Positions 7,997 through 22,570 of a stretch of 64,000 nucleotides of DNA are shown here, one piece after another. Below the pieces are notes generated by a model that searched no databases, was not told the origin of the DNA, and saw only the letters and a list, made by a program, of their open reading frames with translations. The stretch covers positions 6,988,154-7,052,153 of the forward strand of contig NZ_KI632511.1 in assembly GCF_000504285.1 (NCBI RefSeq), read 5' to 3'. Made by a program: the position numbers and the translations under genes. The DNA comes from Actinospica robiniae DSM 44927. GTDB lineage: Bacteria; Actinomycetota; Actinomycetes; Streptomycetales; Catenulisporaceae. The number at the start of each line of letters is the position of its first letter. Position 1 is the stretch's first letter.

Positions 7997-9667
7997 CTAG
8001 CGGGTGCAGCCCGGCGCCACGGACACGCCGCGCAACACGTCGCCGGTGGCCGCGGTCTCCAGCGTGGAGTAGTGCTCGTTGGCCGGCTGGGTGGTGGCCG
8101 AGACCGAGTCGGTCACGGCGACCAGCTTGTTCGGGTCGGCGCCGTAGTCGGACACGCCGCCGATGGAAGTGGTCACGCCGTAGAGGGTGACCGTCCCGTT
8201 CCGGTTCACCGTGCCGGTGAAGTTGCGGATGCCGTCCACGGCCGGGGTCCACGGCGTGCCGGTGATCGCGTTGATGCCGGTCGGCAGGCCCTTCGCGGTG
8301 TACGGCACGCCCAGGCCGAGGCCGGTGTTCAGGGTGTAGTCGTACGTCCAGGTGCCGTTCACCAGCGACCACTTCTGGATGCCGGCCAGGTTCTGCGCAG
8401 CCGCGTCCGTGTACAGGCCGGTGGTGGCGTCGTAGGTGTCGGTGCCGTTGCCCGAGTCGGCGACGTAGAGCGTGGTCGAGTTCGCGAACCACAGCGCGCC
8501 GAAGTCGGCGGCGTTGCTCGAAGCACCGGTGTCCGGGGTCTTGAGCGACTTGGCCAGGCCGGTCGGGAAGCCGGAAAGGATGCACATGTTGTCGGTCGGC
8601 TGGCCGGTCTCGGCGTCGTACGCGTCCGCGGCGGTCGGCAGCGGCGCCCCGGCCGCCGGCGTGCCTGTGCCGGCCGGGCAGGCGGTGCCGGTGGTGTCGA
8701 CGAAGTACACGGTGTCGACGCCGTTGCTGCCGGAGCCCTTGGTGTAATACAGGACATTGCCGTACACGGCCACGCCGGCGAAGTTCGTGTCCTTACCGAG
8801 CTTGTCCGCCTTGGTGACGCCCGGAAGCTCGGTCACGCTGAAGCCGCCGGCCGGGGTCGGCTGCCCGGGATTCTGCGCCTGCTCGGGCTTGTGGGCCGGG
8901 GTGACCAGTTGCGCGCCGGTGCCGGAGATGAGCCCGGGCACCGAGGTGCCGCTGCCGTTGTTGGAGTTGCCGGCGGTGTAGTACAGGCCGGTGGCGTCGT
9001 CCAGGACCGCGGCGCGGCCGTTGTCCCCGCTGTAGGCGTTGGTCTCGGTGAAGGAGAACTTGCCGTTCTCGTCGAGCTCGCCGACGGCCCGGTAGACCGA
9101 CTGGGCGTCCGGGTTGGTCGGGTCGACGACGCCCGGGGTGTTGCCGTTCGAGGCGTCGATCGTGTTCGCCGGGACCGCGTAGCCCATGAACGTGACCGCG
9201 TCGCCGCGGGTCGAGAGGTTCAGCGCGCCCTCGGACTTCGAGGAGAAGCTGCCGGTCAGCTGGTCGTGGCCGCGGCTCGAGGCGCCCGGGGCGCCGGTCG
9301 GCACGGCGATCGAGCCGAGCACCCGGCCGGAACCGCTGACCTGGTCCAGGTAGATCGGCGCGGTCACCCCGAAGTTCGGGTCGACCGAGACGTTGTCCCA
9401 CACGTGCGCGAAATCGCCGTCGGCGATCGCGGTCGCGCCGGTCGGCAGCACGCTCACGCCGGCGGTGAGCAGGCGCGCGGTGCCGGTGTAGTGCAGTCGG
9501 CTGACCAGCAGGCCGCCCGGGATCAGCGCGCCCTTGCCGCCCGCGGCGGCCTGGGCCGTCCCCCCGGACGCGCCGACCACGCACGCGCCGAGCGCCAGCG
9601 ACGCGGCCACCCCGATCGCCCCGCGCCGCACCCGCCGGGACGGGCGGCTCGAAACTCCCTCGAGCAT
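7997..9667 (-). CDS. Secreted protein of unknown function, probable beta-propeller
   Basis: 556 residues. The ATG at 9667 has AAGGG about 6 bases upstream. A long twin-basic-rich signal peptide (SRPSRRVRRGAIGVAASLAL) ends near residue 42 at TAQA-AAGG, so export, possibly by Tat, is likely. The mature part is rich in Gly, Thr, Asn and Asp with recurring short strands such as ATGLYYTAGNSNNG and NVLYYTKGSGSNGVDTVYFVD, which suggests a repeated beta-sheet or propeller fold. Three Cys lie in the last 250 residues, one near the C-terminus (PGCTR). No catalytic motif was recognised. It is a single gene, bounded by hairpins on both sides. A Kelch/NHL-like surface or binding protein is a guess. Confidence 0.75.
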   Translation of the reverse strand: MLEGVSSRPSRRVRRGAIGVAASLALGACVVGASGGTAQAAAGGKGALIPGGLLVSRLHYTGTARLLTAGVSVLPTGATAIADGDFAHVWDNVSVDPNFGVTAPIYLDQVSGSGRVLGSIAVPTGAPGASSRGHDQLTGSFSSKSEGALNLSTRGDAVTFMGYAVPANTIDASNGNTPGVVDPTNPDAQSVYRAVGELDENGKFSFTETNAYSGDNGRAAVLDDATGLYYTAGNSNNGSGTSVPGLISGTGAQLVTPAHKPEQAQNPGQPTPAGGFSVTELPGVTKADKLGKDTNFAGVAVYGNVLYYTKGSGSNGVDTVYFVDTTGTACPAGTGTPAAGAPLPTAADAYDAETGQPTDNMCILSGFPTGLAKSLKTPDTGASSNAADFGALWFANSTTLYVADSGNGTDTYDATTGLYTDAAAQNLAGIQKWSLVNGTWTYDYTLNTGLGLGVPYTAKGLPTGINAITGTPWTPAVDGIRNFTGTVNRNGTVTLYGVTTSIGGVSDYGADPNKLVAVTDSVSATTQPANEHYSTLETAATGDVLRGVSVAPGCTR

Positions 9668-9853
9668 GCGGTTCCCTTCTTCTCACGACTTCGCCTCCGG
9701 CGGACCGACGGGCCCGCCCGGGAAAGGTCACCGCCACGGGTTGGTGCGCACAGGGCGCGGGGGTGAACGGGGGGCGAAGTCTGGTCGAAGGAAACTGAGG
9801 AATGCCGCAAATCCCGGCGGTCTCAAGATTTTGTCTCAACATACGAACGAAAA

Positions 9854-9890
9854 CCGGCGGCCCGCCTCGTGGCGCGAGGCGGGCCGCCGG
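9854..9890. terminator. Hairpin terminator after glgB
   Basis: A 16-bp perfect stem (CCGGCGGCCCGCCTCG with its complement) and a 5-base loop, 16 bases beyond the glgB stop on the minus strand. Confidence 0.85.
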
Positions 9891-9905
9891 CAGTGCGAAT
9901 GCGGA

Positions 9906-12269
9906 TCAGCTCTCTGCTTCTGCTGCCTCCTCGGCTGACAGGTCGTCGGCCAGTTCGCTCGCCCCGGGATCCGCCGACGCCTCGAGCTCCGTCACCGGCA
10001 CGGCCCCGGTCGCGGCCGCGGCACCGTCCTGCGCCGCCGGCGGCGGCGCGGGCTCCAGCCACAGCACGCCCAGCGGGGGCAGGCGCAGCACGGCGTGCGC
10101 GGGCTGGCCCCACATCGGCTCGTCGCGCACCGGCACCCGGCCGAAGTTGCCGACGCCGCTGCCGCCGTACTGCTCCGCGTCGGTGTTGAGCACCTCGACC
10201 CACTCCCGGGCCTGCGCGGCCGACCACGGCAGCGGTATCCGGTGGCCCTCCCACGGCACCCCGGCGAAGTTGGCCACGCACACCAGCGGCGTGCCGTCCT
10301 TGGCCCAGCGCACGAACGCGAACACGTTGTGCTCGGCGTCGTCGGCGGACAGCCAGCCGAAGCCCGCGCTGCTGAAGTCCTGCTCCCACAGCGCCGGCCG
10401 GGCCCGGTAGGCCGCGTTCAGGTCCTGCACCGTGCGCAACACGCCGCGGTGCCCGGGCCGGTCGAGCAGGTACCAGTCCAGCCCGCGCTGCTCGGACCAC
10501 TCGGCGTCCTGGCCGAACTCGCCGCCGGAGAAGAGCAGCTGTTTACCCGGATGCGCCCACATGTAGGCGAACAGGGCCCTGAGATTGGCCAGCTGCTGCC
10601 AGCGGTCGCCCGGCATCTTGCGCAGCAGCGAGCCCTTGCCGTGCACGACCTCGTCGTGGCTGAGCGGGAGCATGAAGTTCTCGCTGTAGGCGTACATCAG
10701 CGCGAAGGTCATCTGGTGGTGGTGGTAGCGCCGGTTGAACGGCTCCTCGGCCAGGTAGTCGAGGGTGTCGTGCATCCAGCCCATGTTCCACTTCAGGCCG
10801 AAGCCGAGGCCGGAGAAGGCCGAGCCGTCCGGGTAGCGGTCGGTCGGCAGCGTCACGCCCGGCCAGGAGGTGGACTCCTCGGCGGCCATCATCACGCCGG
10901 GGACGCGCTTGTACACCGTCGCGGTCAGCTCCTGGATGAAGGAGACCGCCTCCAGGTTCTCCCGGCCGCCGTAGGCGTTCGGGTGCCAGGCGCCCGGCTT
11001 GCGCGAGTAGTCCAGGTAGAGCATCGAGGCCACCGCGTCCACCCGCAGGCCGTCGACGTGCATCTCCTCGCACCAGTAGATGGCCGAGGCCATCAGGAAG
11101 TTGCGCACCTCGTTGCGGCCGTAGTCGAAGACCAGGGTGCCCCAGTCCGGGTGCTCGCCGCGCCACGGGTCCGGGTGCTCGTACAGGCTGGTGCCGTCGA
11201 ACTGGGCCAGCGCCCAGGCGTCCTTGGGGAAGTGCGCCGGCACCCAGTCCACGATCACGCCGATGCCGGCCTGGTGCAGCGCGTCCACCAGCGCCCGGAA
11301 GTCGTCCGGGGTGCCCAGCCGGGCGGTCGGCGCGAAGTAGGAGGAGACCTGGTAGCCCCAGGACCCGCCGAACGGGTGCTCGGTCGGCGGCAGGATCTCG
11401 ACGTGCGTGAAACCCAGCTCATTGACGTAGGCGGGCAGCTGCTCGGCCAGCTCACGGTAGGTCAGCCCGGGCCGCCACGAGGCCAGGTGCACCTCGTAGA
11501 CCGACTGCGGGCAGGCGTGCGGATCGGTCGCGGCCCGCGCGCGCAGCCAGGCGTCGTCGTGCCAGCGGTATTCCGAGCGGGTGAGCACGGAGGCGGTGTC
11601 CGGCGGGGTCTCGGTCGCCTGCGCCAGCGGGTCGGCCTTCTGCCGCCACACCCCGTCGCGGCCGAGGATCTCGTACTTGTACCGGTGGCCGGGGCCGATC
11701 CCCGGCACGAACAGCTCCCACACTCCGCTCGAGCCGAGCGTGCGCATCGGGTGGGCGAGCCCGTCCCAGTAGTTGAAGTCGCCGATCAGCCGCACGCCCT
11801 GGGCGTTGGGCGCCCAGACCGCGAAACCGGCGCCCTCGGCCGTGGAGCCGTCGGGCGCCGTCAGGGTACGGATGTGGGCGCCGAGCGCCTCCCACAGCTG
11901 CTCGTGCCGGCCCTCGCCGATCAGGTGCAGGTCCACCTCGCCGAGCGCCGGCAGGAACCGGTAGCCGTCGAGCTGTTCCAGGCTGGACTCGCCGTAGTCC
12001 ACCCGCAGCCGGTAGGCGTCGTCGGCGCGGCCGGGCACCAGGCCGGCGAACAGGCCCTCGCCCTCCGGCCGCAGCGTGAACTCGCCGTCCTCCTGCAGCA
12101 CCGAGACGGCGTCCGCGAAGGGTCTCAGGACCCGGATGAGGCGGTGGCCGGTTCCGGCCGGGTGCGCGCCGAGGAGGGCGTGGGGATCGTGACACGCGCC
12201 GCCGAGCAGGGCGTCGCGGTCGTGGGCGGACAGGGGCTCGGCCTGCGCGGCCGGGGCCACGGTGGACAT
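9906..12269 (-). CDS. glgB: 1,4-alpha-glucan branching enzyme
   Basis: 787 residues from the ATG at 12269; a GTG 15 codons upstream is possible, and the frame stays open far upstream without meaning. Forms alpha-1,6 branches in glycogen. Two N-terminal domains (about 20-125 and a CBM48 module about 135-240 with [16 protein letters not shown]) precede a GH13 barrel. Catalytic motifs are [12 protein letters not shown] (nucleophile Asp), [10 protein letters not shown] (acid/base Glu) and [15 protein letters not shown] (third acid with conserved His). A C-terminal beta domain follows. A tail of about 45 residues rich in Ala, Glu and Asp is beyond the usual length. No other glycogen or GlgE-pathway gene is in the window, so it stands alone here. 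Confidence 0.97.
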   Translation of the reverse strand: MSTVAPAAQAEPLSAHDRDALLGGACHDPHALLGAHPAGTGHRLIRVLRPFADAVSVLQEDGEFTLRPEGEGLFAGLVPGRADDAYRLRVDYGESSLEQLDGYRFLPALGEVDLHLIGEGRHEQLWEALGAHIRTLTAPDGSTAEGAGFAVWAPNAQGVRLIGDFNYWDGLAHPMRTLGSSGVWELFVPGIGPGHRYKYEILGRDGVWRQKADPLAQATETPPDTASVLTRSEYRWHDDAWLRARAATDPHACPQSVYEVHLASWRPGLTYRELAEQLPAYVNELGFTHVEILPPTEHPFGGSWGYQVSSYFAPTARLGTPDDFRALVDALHQAGIGVIVDWVPAHFPKDAWALAQFDGTSLYEHPDPWRGEHPDWGTLVFDYGRNEVRNFLMASAIYWCEEMHVDGLRVDAVASMLYLDYSRKPGAWHPNAYGGRENLEAVSFIQELTATVYKRVPGVMMAAEESTSWPGVTLPTDRYPDGSAFSGLGFGLKWNMGWMHDTLDYLAEEPFNRRYHHHQMTFALMYAYSENFMLPLSHDEVVHGKGSLLRKMPGDRWQQLANLRALFAYMWAHPGKQLLFSGGEFGQDAEWSEQRGLDWYLLDRPGHRGVLRTVQDLNAAYRARPALWEQDFSSAGFGWLSADDAEHNVFAFVRWAKDGTPLVCVANFAGVPWEGHRIPLPWSAAQAREWVEVLNTDAEQYGGSGVGNFGRVPVRDEPMWGQPAHAVLRLPPLGVLWLEPAPPPAAQDGAAAATGAVPVTELEASADPGASELADDLSAEEAAEAES

Positions 12270-12409
12270 GGTGCCGGGATGCCGGCTGAGAGTTTCACTG
12301 CTTCCCTTCACCCGTCCCACCCTGCCACGTATGTGCGCATAACGGGAGGCGGTGCTCTCGTGCCGGACGCCCGCCGGCCGGCGGCCCCGGATCCGGGGCC
12401 GCCGGCGCC

Positions 12410-12727
12410 TCACCCGGGCTCGGTGCCGCAGCGGCGGACCAGCAGATGGTCGAGCTCGCCCGCCTTCGCCTCCCTGACCAGCACGCCGAGCTGCTCGACG
12501 GACATCTGCACGTGCTGGCCGAAGTCGTCGGCGAGCACGATCCGGCGGGCCTGGTCGGCCTTCGGGTCGAGGAAGAGCTCGGGGCAGCCGCAGCTGCAGT
12601 CGCCGCAGAACACCTTGATGGAGCACAGTTCCGGGTGAGCCGGACGGACGAAGGAGGATGCGGGGACGGCGGAGGCGGGCGACGCGGGGAGGGTTGACGG
12701 CGCGTCGAAGCGGGAGTCGCAAGACAT
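12410..12727 (-). CDS. Small Cys-rich protein of unknown function
   Basis: 105 residues. The ATG at 12727 has GAGG 7 bases upstream. A Cys cluster C-x5-C-x2-C-x-C-x-C ([18 protein letters not shown]) lies at about residues 36-53; such spacing could bind zinc or an iron-sulfur cluster. The following part ([19 protein letters not shown]) is soluble and well conserved in appearance. A final Cys (RRCGTEPG) is near the end. No signal peptide or membrane segment. I do not recognise the family with certainty. The gene stands alone between glgB and the lapA-like gene, both on the same strand, with 140 and 272 bases of spacing. Confidence 0.7.
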   Translation of the reverse strand: MSCDSRFDAPSTLPASPASAVPASSFVRPAHPELCSIKVFCGDCSCGCPELFLDPKADQARRIVLADDFGQHVQMSVEQLGVLVREAKAGELDHLLVRRCGTEPG

Positions 12728-12806
12728 TCGGGAACCTCGGGTCATCGCGGGGGGTGGGAGCGGGATACCGGACCTGCCCGTCGGTACTCCCAACGTAGGA
12801 CACCGC

Positions 12807-12850
12807 CCGCCCGCGGACCATGGCGCGCGCGGGGCGCGGCCCGCGGGCGG
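12807..12850 (-). terminator. Hairpin downstream of the LapA-like gene
   Basis: CCGCCCGCGG and its complement are separated by 24 bases. It lies about 150 bases past the LapA-like stop and upstream of the Cys-rich gene, so it may end lapA transcription. The loop is longer than ideal. Confidence 0.45.
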
Positions 12851-12999
12851 TTGGCTTCCGTACGTATCCGTTCGCCTCGCGCGCCAGGGTCCGTGCGGGC
12901 GAAGGGGTGGCGTGCGCCCCCAGTCCTGAGGTTTCGGGTGCGGACCTGGGCTCGCGCGGACGCGGCGGGGCGCGCGCGGCGTCCGCGCTACGCCTGGCG

Positions 13000-13278
13000 C
13001 TACATCTGGCGCCGGGCCCGGCGGCTGCGGCGCCAGGAGAGCAGATAGGACGCCAGCGCTCCGAGCACGAAGACCAGCAGCAGCACGATCCACAGCTTCG
13101 CGCTGACCCAGGCCACCCAGAAGTGGATGCGCACAGTGGCGTTGTTGATCGCGATGAACCAGATGGCCAGGGCGGTGATGATGATGCCCAGGGCGACCTT
13201 GGGCTTGGCCAGCTTGTCGGCCACACGCGAACCCGCGGTGGGCTTCTGGCCGGTCGGGGGGAGGTTGCCGGTGCTCAT
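13000..13278 (-). CDS. LapA-domain (DUF1049) membrane protein
   Basis: 92 residues from the ATG at 13278, preceded by GGAG and GAGG. After a short basic N-terminus come two helices, [20 protein letters not shown] and a second from about 65 to 82, joined by the short loop [11 protein letters not shown] typical of LapA-like proteins. The end is strongly basic ([12 protein letters not shown]). In Gram-negative bacteria LapA concerns LPS assembly; actinobacteria lack LPS, so the role here is unknown. The ORF extended to 13311 lacks a better start. Confidence 0.85.
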   Translation of the reverse strand: MSTGNLPPTGQKPTAGSRVADKLAKPKVALGIIITALAIWFIAINNATVRIHFWVAWVSAKLWIVLLLVFVLGALASYLLSWRRSRRARRQM

Positions 13279-13427
13279 GACCTCGGCTCCTTCGAACGGG
13301 GTAATGATCATTCCCGCTTTCGGCGTCCGGAATGCCCCGACATCCGCCGAACGGCTGATCCGGCTGGCGAAACCGGCCCCGATCGGACGCGGCGGCGGGG
13401 GCCGTCCGGACGTGGTTCCATGGAGGC

Positions 13428-13688
13428 ATGGACGTAAGGCACGAGTGGCCGTTCGCCACCGTCTTCGCGGTGGCCGTAGTGGCCGTGGCCCTGATCGCGC
13501 TGGGCAATCTGCAGCACGGCGTGCTCATTCTGGGCTGCTCGCTGCTGCTCGGCTCCGGTCTGCGCTTCGCGCTGCCCACCCCGCGGGTCGGCCTGCTGGC
13601 CGTGCGCGGCCGCGGGGTCGACGTGGTCACCATGGGCCTGCTCGGCCTGGTGATGCTGATCCTCTCGCTCTTCCCGCTCGCGGGTTAG
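13428..13688 (+). CDS. DUF3017 membrane protein
   Basis: 86 residues with three hydrophobic segments: PFATVFAVAVVAVALIAL, then VLILGCSLLLGSGLRFALP, then GLLGLVMLILSLF. The middle motif GSGLRFALPTPRVGLLAVR is characteristic of DUF3017. In Streptomyces this protein lies between folD and mdh; here it is near icd/mdh but separated from folD. GGAGG lies only one base before the ATG, so the exact start is less certain. Function unknown. Confidence 0.88.
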   Translation: MDVRHEWPFATVFAVAVVAVALIALGNLQHGVLILGCSLLLGSGLRFALPTPRVGLLAVRGRGVDVVTMGLLGLVMLILSLFPLAG

Positions 13689-13713
13689 CCGCCGCGACCT
13701 GCACCTAAGCAGA

Positions 13714-13757
13714 CGGCCGTCGCCCGGATGGAGCAATCTCCATCCGGGCGACGGCCG
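13714..13757. terminator. Long hairpin terminator between DUF3017 and icd
   Basis: A 20-bp perfect stem with the 4-base loop CAAT, between convergent genes. Confidence 0.9.
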
Positions 13758-13798
13758 GTCTTCGGTGCTGCCCGCGAACGCCTAGCGGGGCATCGGCA

Positions 13799-17256
<3,458 letters not shown>

Positions 17257-17437
17257 CCCCGCGTCACCCAAGCGCCCGATCCCGTCCACACCCGGTTCAT
17301 CCCGGCGTGGGCGGGATTTGTCGTCTCATCAGTTCGGTAACGGAGTTTGCCGCCTTCTTGCCGCGGGCATACGAATGCGTTTGGCTGGGCCGGTTCCGCG
17401 ATGTCACAGCCGAAAAACAGGGGGCGTTGATCTTCCC

Positions 17438-18358
17438 ATGAGCAACCCGTACGACCCGTACTCCTCCGGTCAGCAGCCGCAGCAGCCGCAGCAGCCCGCC
17501 GACGCGGCCGCGCCCACGCAGTTCGTGCCGTTGCAGCAGCCGCAGCAGCCTGCCTACGGTGCTCCGCAGGGCGCGCCGCAGGACGCACAGGGTTGGAGCC
17601 AGCCGGGCGGCCAAGCGCCGTACGGTGCTCCGCAGCAGCAGCCTTACGGTGCTCCGCAGCAGCCGCAGCAGCCCTACGGCGCTCCGCAGCAGCCTTACGG
17701 CGCGCCCCAGCAGCCGCAGGTTCCCGCCTTCGGCGCGCCGCCGCAGCAGCCGGGCCAGCCCGCGTTCGGCCAGCCCGCCTTCGGCCAGGGGCCGCAGGGC
17801 CCTTACGGCTACCCCACCCCGGTCAGCGCGGTCAAGGCCAACCGCACCGGCGGAGCCAAGATCGCCGCCGCGATCTTCGGCACCATCGTCGGGCGGGTCG
17901 TGGTCCTCCTGGTGGTCGCCGCCTGTGTCGCCGGCTACCACTTCGCCACCGCGAACCCGGCCAAGCGCGACAACAACGGCCAGGTCAACAAGGCCGGCAC
18001 GCTCTCGGTGCTGGACCTGAAGGTCGGCGACTGCTTCGACCTGCCGTCCAGCGAGTCGGATGTCACCTCCGTCACCGCCATTCCGTGCACCGAGGCGCAC
18101 GACGCCCAGATCTACGCGGAGCCGAAGATCACCGAGTCCAGCTTCCCCGGCACGGACACGCTCGAGAGCGAGGGCAAGACCACCTGCGAGTCGGACGAAG
18201 CCACCGCCTCGCTCGCCTCGGACCTGCCGGACAGCATCACCGCGGAGTACTACTTCCCGGAGAACTCGGAGACCTTCGACGACGGCACCGACTACTTCAG
18301 CTGCGCGCTGACCTCGTCGAGCAAGGACCTGACCAAGTCCTACGTCACCGCCTCCTGA
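17438..18358 (+). CDS. Septum-formation-domain membrane protein with PYGAPQQ repeats
   Basis: 306 residues from the ATG at 17438. Residues 1-130 are Gln/Pro-rich with at least seven copies of an APQQPYG-like unit, encoded by near-repeats of GCTCCGCAGCAGCC. One membrane helix (about 145-170, VVVLLVVAACVAGYHFA) follows. The extracellular part has the Septum_form pattern LKVGDCFDLPSS, then VTAIPCTEAHDAQIYAEPKI with two Cys that probably pair, and later TTCESD and FSCAL. Such proteins are predicted envelope proteins of actinobacteria; the septum role is by domain name only. It lies downstream of mdh on the same strand with 181 bases between. The Shine-Dalgarno is distant and weak. Confidence 0.85.
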   Translation: MSNPYDPYSSGQQPQQPQQPADAAAPTQFVPLQQPQQPAYGAPQGAPQDAQGWSQPGGQAPYGAPQQQPYGAPQQPQQPYGAPQQPYGAPQQPQVPAFGAPPQQPGQPAFGQPAFGQGPQGPYGYPTPVSAVKANRTGGAKIAAAIFGTIVGRVVVLLVVAACVAGYHFATANPAKRDNNGQVNKAGTLSVLDLKVGDCFDLPSSESDVTSVTAIPCTEAHDAQIYAEPKITESSFPGTDTLESEGKTTCESDEATASLASDLPDSITAEYYFPENSETFDDGTDYFSCALTSSSKDLTKSYVTAS

Positions 18359-18423
18359 CGCCACGGGCTTCGGCCCGGACCGGGGGATCCGCGAGGGGCC
18401 GTGCGCGCCGTAGACTGGTGCGC

Positions 18424-18501
18424 ATGGCCCTTTCGCCTCCTTCGGAGTGCAATAGACCCGGCGGCTCGCCGCTCCCGTTCCCGGGGGTGCCGGGCCGGTG
18501 A
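18424..18501 (+). CDS. Proline-rich 25-residue mini-ORF (possible leader peptide) of the CNNM gene
   Basis: An ATG at 18424 opens 25 codons whose TGA overlaps the GTG of the CNNM/CorC gene (GTGA). Seven of 25 residues are Pro (SPPSE, RPGGSPLPFPG, VPG). A -10 element TAGACT at 18411-18416 places the expected transcript start at or next to the ATG, so the mini-ORF may be leaderless; the -35 region is poor. Proline-rich leaders regulate Mg2+ transporters in enteric bacteria, and the CNNM/CorC family includes Mg2+ transporters, so a sensing role is a reasonable inference. It may also only couple translation. Confidence 0.45.
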   Translation: MALSPPSECNRPGGSPLPFPGVPGR

Positions 18502-19874
18502 ACCCCACTGTCCTGTCCTGCCTCATCGTCCTGGCGCTGATCCTGATCGAGGCCCTGTTCGTGGCCTCGGAGATCGCGCTCGTCTCGCTGCGTGAGGCGC
18601 AGGTCCAGGAAATGGCCGAGTCCGGCCGCCGCGGCGCGATCGTCGCCCGCCTGGTGCGCGACCCCAACCGCTTCCTGGCCACCGTCCAGATCGGTGTCAC
18701 CCTCACCGCGCTGCTCTCCTCCGCCTACGGCGCGACCACGCTGTCCGAGCACGCCAAGAACGCGCTGGTCTCGGCGGGCCTCGGCTCCGGCCTGGCCGGC
18801 TTCACCGGCCTGGTGGGCGTGACCATGATCATCTCCTTCGTCACCCTGGTCATCGGCGAGCTCGCGCCCAAGCGGCTGGCCATGCAGCGGATCGAGCCCA
18901 CCGCCCGCGCCGTGGCGCCGTTCCTCAACGGCATGTCCCGGCTGTGCCGGCCGGTGATCTGGCTGCTCTCGGTGTGCACCGACGGGGTGGTGCGGCTGTT
19001 CGGCGGCGACCCCTCGGCCGCGCGCGAGCAGGTCAGCGAGGCCGAGCTGCGCCGCATGGTGGCCAGCAGCGACTCGCTGAGCAAGGACGAGCGGCGGCTG
19101 ATCGACGAGGTCTTCGGCGCCGGCGACCGGCAGCTGCGCGAGGTGCTGGTGCCGCGCACCGAGGTGGTCTTCCTGGACGGCTCCACCTCGATCCGGGTCG
19201 CCGCGGCCGAGATAGCCGGACACCCGCACTCGCGCTACCCGGTGATCGACCAGTCCGCGGACAACGTCGTCGGCTTCGTGCACGTGCGCGACCTGCTCAG
19301 CCCGGCCGCGGCCGAGCGGGAGGGCAACGTCTCCGCGCTGGCCCGCCCGGCGCTGTTCCTGCCCAGCACCAAGCACGTGCTCGACGCGCTCTCCGAGATG
19401 CGCCGCGACTCGTTCCACCTGGCCATCGTGGTGGACGAGTACGGCGGCACGGCCGGCATCGTCACCCTCGAGGACCTGGTCGAGGAGGTCATCGGCGACA
19501 TCCGGGACGAGTACGACAGCGCCCGCGCCGACGTGATCCGGCTGCGCGACGGCGGCCTGGACCTCTCCGGCCTGGTCAACCTGGACGAGGCGGCCGAGGA
19601 GATCGGCGTGCCGCTGCCCGAGGGCCCGTACGAGACGCTGGCCGGCTTCCTGATCGCCCAGCTCGGGCGGATGCCGAAGGCCGGGGACGTGGTCGTGCAC
19701 GACGATCTGCGCTTCACCGTGCACACCATGGACGGCCGCCGCGTCTCCCGGGTGCGGATAGTCCACACGGGCGACGAGGCGCAGGCCCTGGAGGCCGAGC
19801 TCGGCGGCGGCGAGGAGAACCGGAGCGGGGTGCCGGCGCCGGCGGAGGCCCAGGCCGTGATAGCGCAGCAGTAG
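18498..19874 (+). CDS. CNNM/CorC-family (hemolysin-like) membrane protein
   Basis: 458 residues from the GTG overlapping the mini-ORF stop. The N-terminal DUF21 domain (about 1-190) has four helices, with VASEIALVSLREAQ and the conserved LVIGELAPKRLAMQ. Two CBS motifs follow (about 205-330): VPRTEVVFLD, SRYPVIDQSADNVVGFVHVRDLL and FHLAIVVDEYGGTAGIVTLEDLVEEVIGDI (split over two stretches). A C-terminal CorC/HlyC transporter-associated domain closes the protein. Members transport or sense Mg2+/Co2+ (CNNM, CorC, PacL). The usual name hemolysin is misleading. trpS follows 103 bases later. Confidence 0.93.
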   Translation: MNPTVLSCLIVLALILIEALFVASEIALVSLREAQVQEMAESGRRGAIVARLVRDPNRFLATVQIGVTLTALLSSAYGATTLSEHAKNALVSAGLGSGLAGFTGLVGVTMIISFVTLVIGELAPKRLAMQRIEPTARAVAPFLNGMSRLCRPVIWLLSVCTDGVVRLFGGDPSAAREQVSEAELRRMVASSDSLSKDERRLIDEVFGAGDRQLREVLVPRTEVVFLDGSTSIRVAAAEIAGHPHSRYPVIDQSADNVVGFVHVRDLLSPAAAEREGNVSALARPALFLPSTKHVLDALSEMRRDSFHLAIVVDEYGGTAGIVTLEDLVEEVIGDIRDEYDSARADVIRLRDGGLDLSGLVNLDEAAEEIGVPLPEGPYETLAGFLIAQLGRMPKAGDVVVHDDLRFTVHTMDGRRVSRVRIVHTGDEAQALEAELGGGEENRSGVPAPAEAQAVIAQQ

Positions 19875-19944
19875 CCGCGGCGGCGGCCGCGCGCGGCGCC
19901 CCGACGGCGCCCCGGACGGCTGCCGACCCGGGCGGAGCGGGTGA

Positions 19945-21557
<1,613 letters not shown>

Positions 21558-21600
21558 CCGCACGCCCGCCACACTCGGTGACGCTGGGTAAGCTCTCCGT

Positions 21601-22518
21601 GTGGTCAAGCTGACGGCGGCGCGGATCGTGCGGCGCTCCTGGCACTGGTGGGGCGTGCGCGGCCGCCCGCACCCGGTCTACCGCACCTTCCACCGTTTCC
21701 AGCAGCGCCGCGGCACCCGGCTGGCCGCCGCGATGACCTACTCGGCGTTCCTGTCCCTGTTCCCGCTGCTGGCAGTGGCCACCGCACTCACCGCCGCCCT
21801 GCTCGGCCACAGCGGGGTCGAGACCGTCAACGAGCACATCCGCAAGCAGCTGCCCGGCATCGCCGGGGAGTCCTCGCTGAACGCGGTCGCCGCCAACGCC
21901 GCCACCGTCGGCGTCATCAGTGCCCTGATCCTGACCTGGACCGGGCTGTCCTGGGTCAACACCGCGCGCGGGAGCATGCGCGAGATCTGGGGCGTGGACG
22001 ACATGCCCGGCAACTTCGTCGTGCGCAAGGTGGCCGACCTGGCCTCGCTGGTGGGCCTGGGCCTGTCCGCCGCGGTCGTGCTCTCCGCCACCGTGCTCAC
22101 CTCGGGCCTGGCCGCGCACGTGCTGCGCTGGCTGCGGCTGGCCGACACCCAGTTCGCCCGCTCGGTGCTGTGGCTGATCGGGACGGTCCTGGGCATCGGC
22201 GCCGGGACCATCATGTTCGCCTACTTCCTCTCCGGCATCCCGCGGCTGTACATGCCGCACAGCGTGCTGTTCAGTACCGCGCTGGCCGCGTCCGTGCTCT
22301 TCGACATCACCAAGAGCCTGGTCGGCTCGTACCTCAGCTCGGTCGCCGGCCGCTCCCTCTACGGTGCGTTCGGCGTCCCCATCGCGCTGCTGGTCTGGTT
22401 CGACCTCACCTTCGTCACGACCCTGTTCCTCTCCGCCTGGACGGCCACCCGCACCGAGGACGCGCTCGAGGCCGAACGAGCGCATCTGGCGAAGTCCGAC
22501 CGGGTGAATCAGGGCTGA
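21601..22518 (+). CDS. YihY/virulence factor BrkB-family membrane protein
   Basis: 305 residues from GTG 21601. The family start TFHRFQQRRGTRLAAAMTYSAFLSLFPLLAVATALTA (in consecutive parts) is near residue 25. Then LTWTGLSWVNTARGSMREIWGV and about five further helices end at LLVWFDLTFVTTLFLSAWTA. Despite its older name as ribonuclease BN, the family consists of integral membrane proteins of uncertain function. Gap of 43 bases from the 2H gene, same strand, likely same transcript. Confidence 0.92.
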   Translation: MVKLTAARIVRRSWHWWGVRGRPHPVYRTFHRFQQRRGTRLAAAMTYSAFLSLFPLLAVATALTAALLGHSGVETVNEHIRKQLPGIAGESSLNAVAANAATVGVISALILTWTGLSWVNTARGSMREIWGVDDMPGNFVVRKVADLASLVGLGLSAAVVLSATVLTSGLAAHVLRWLRLADTQFARSVLWLIGTVLGIGAGTIMFAYFLSGIPRLYMPHSVLFSTALAASVLFDITKSLVGSYLSSVAGRSLYGAFGVPIALLVWFDLTFVTTLFLSAWTATRTEDALEAERAHLAKSDRVNQG

Positions 22519-22570
22519 GCACGGTCCCGCCTGAGCCGACTCGGCGGCGGCGAGGGGTTACCTGCGAGGT

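Noticed and set aside
9906-13226. 1106-codon frame extending glgB upstream
   Set aside because: The extension overlaps the Cys-cluster gene region in another frame and has no branching-enzyme homology; the start at 12269 fits the family.
17450-17830. Repeated GCTCCGCAGCAGCC-like units that might look like a CRISPR or minisatellite
   Set aside because: They are in-frame codons for the APQQPYG repeats of the septum-formation protein; no spacers.
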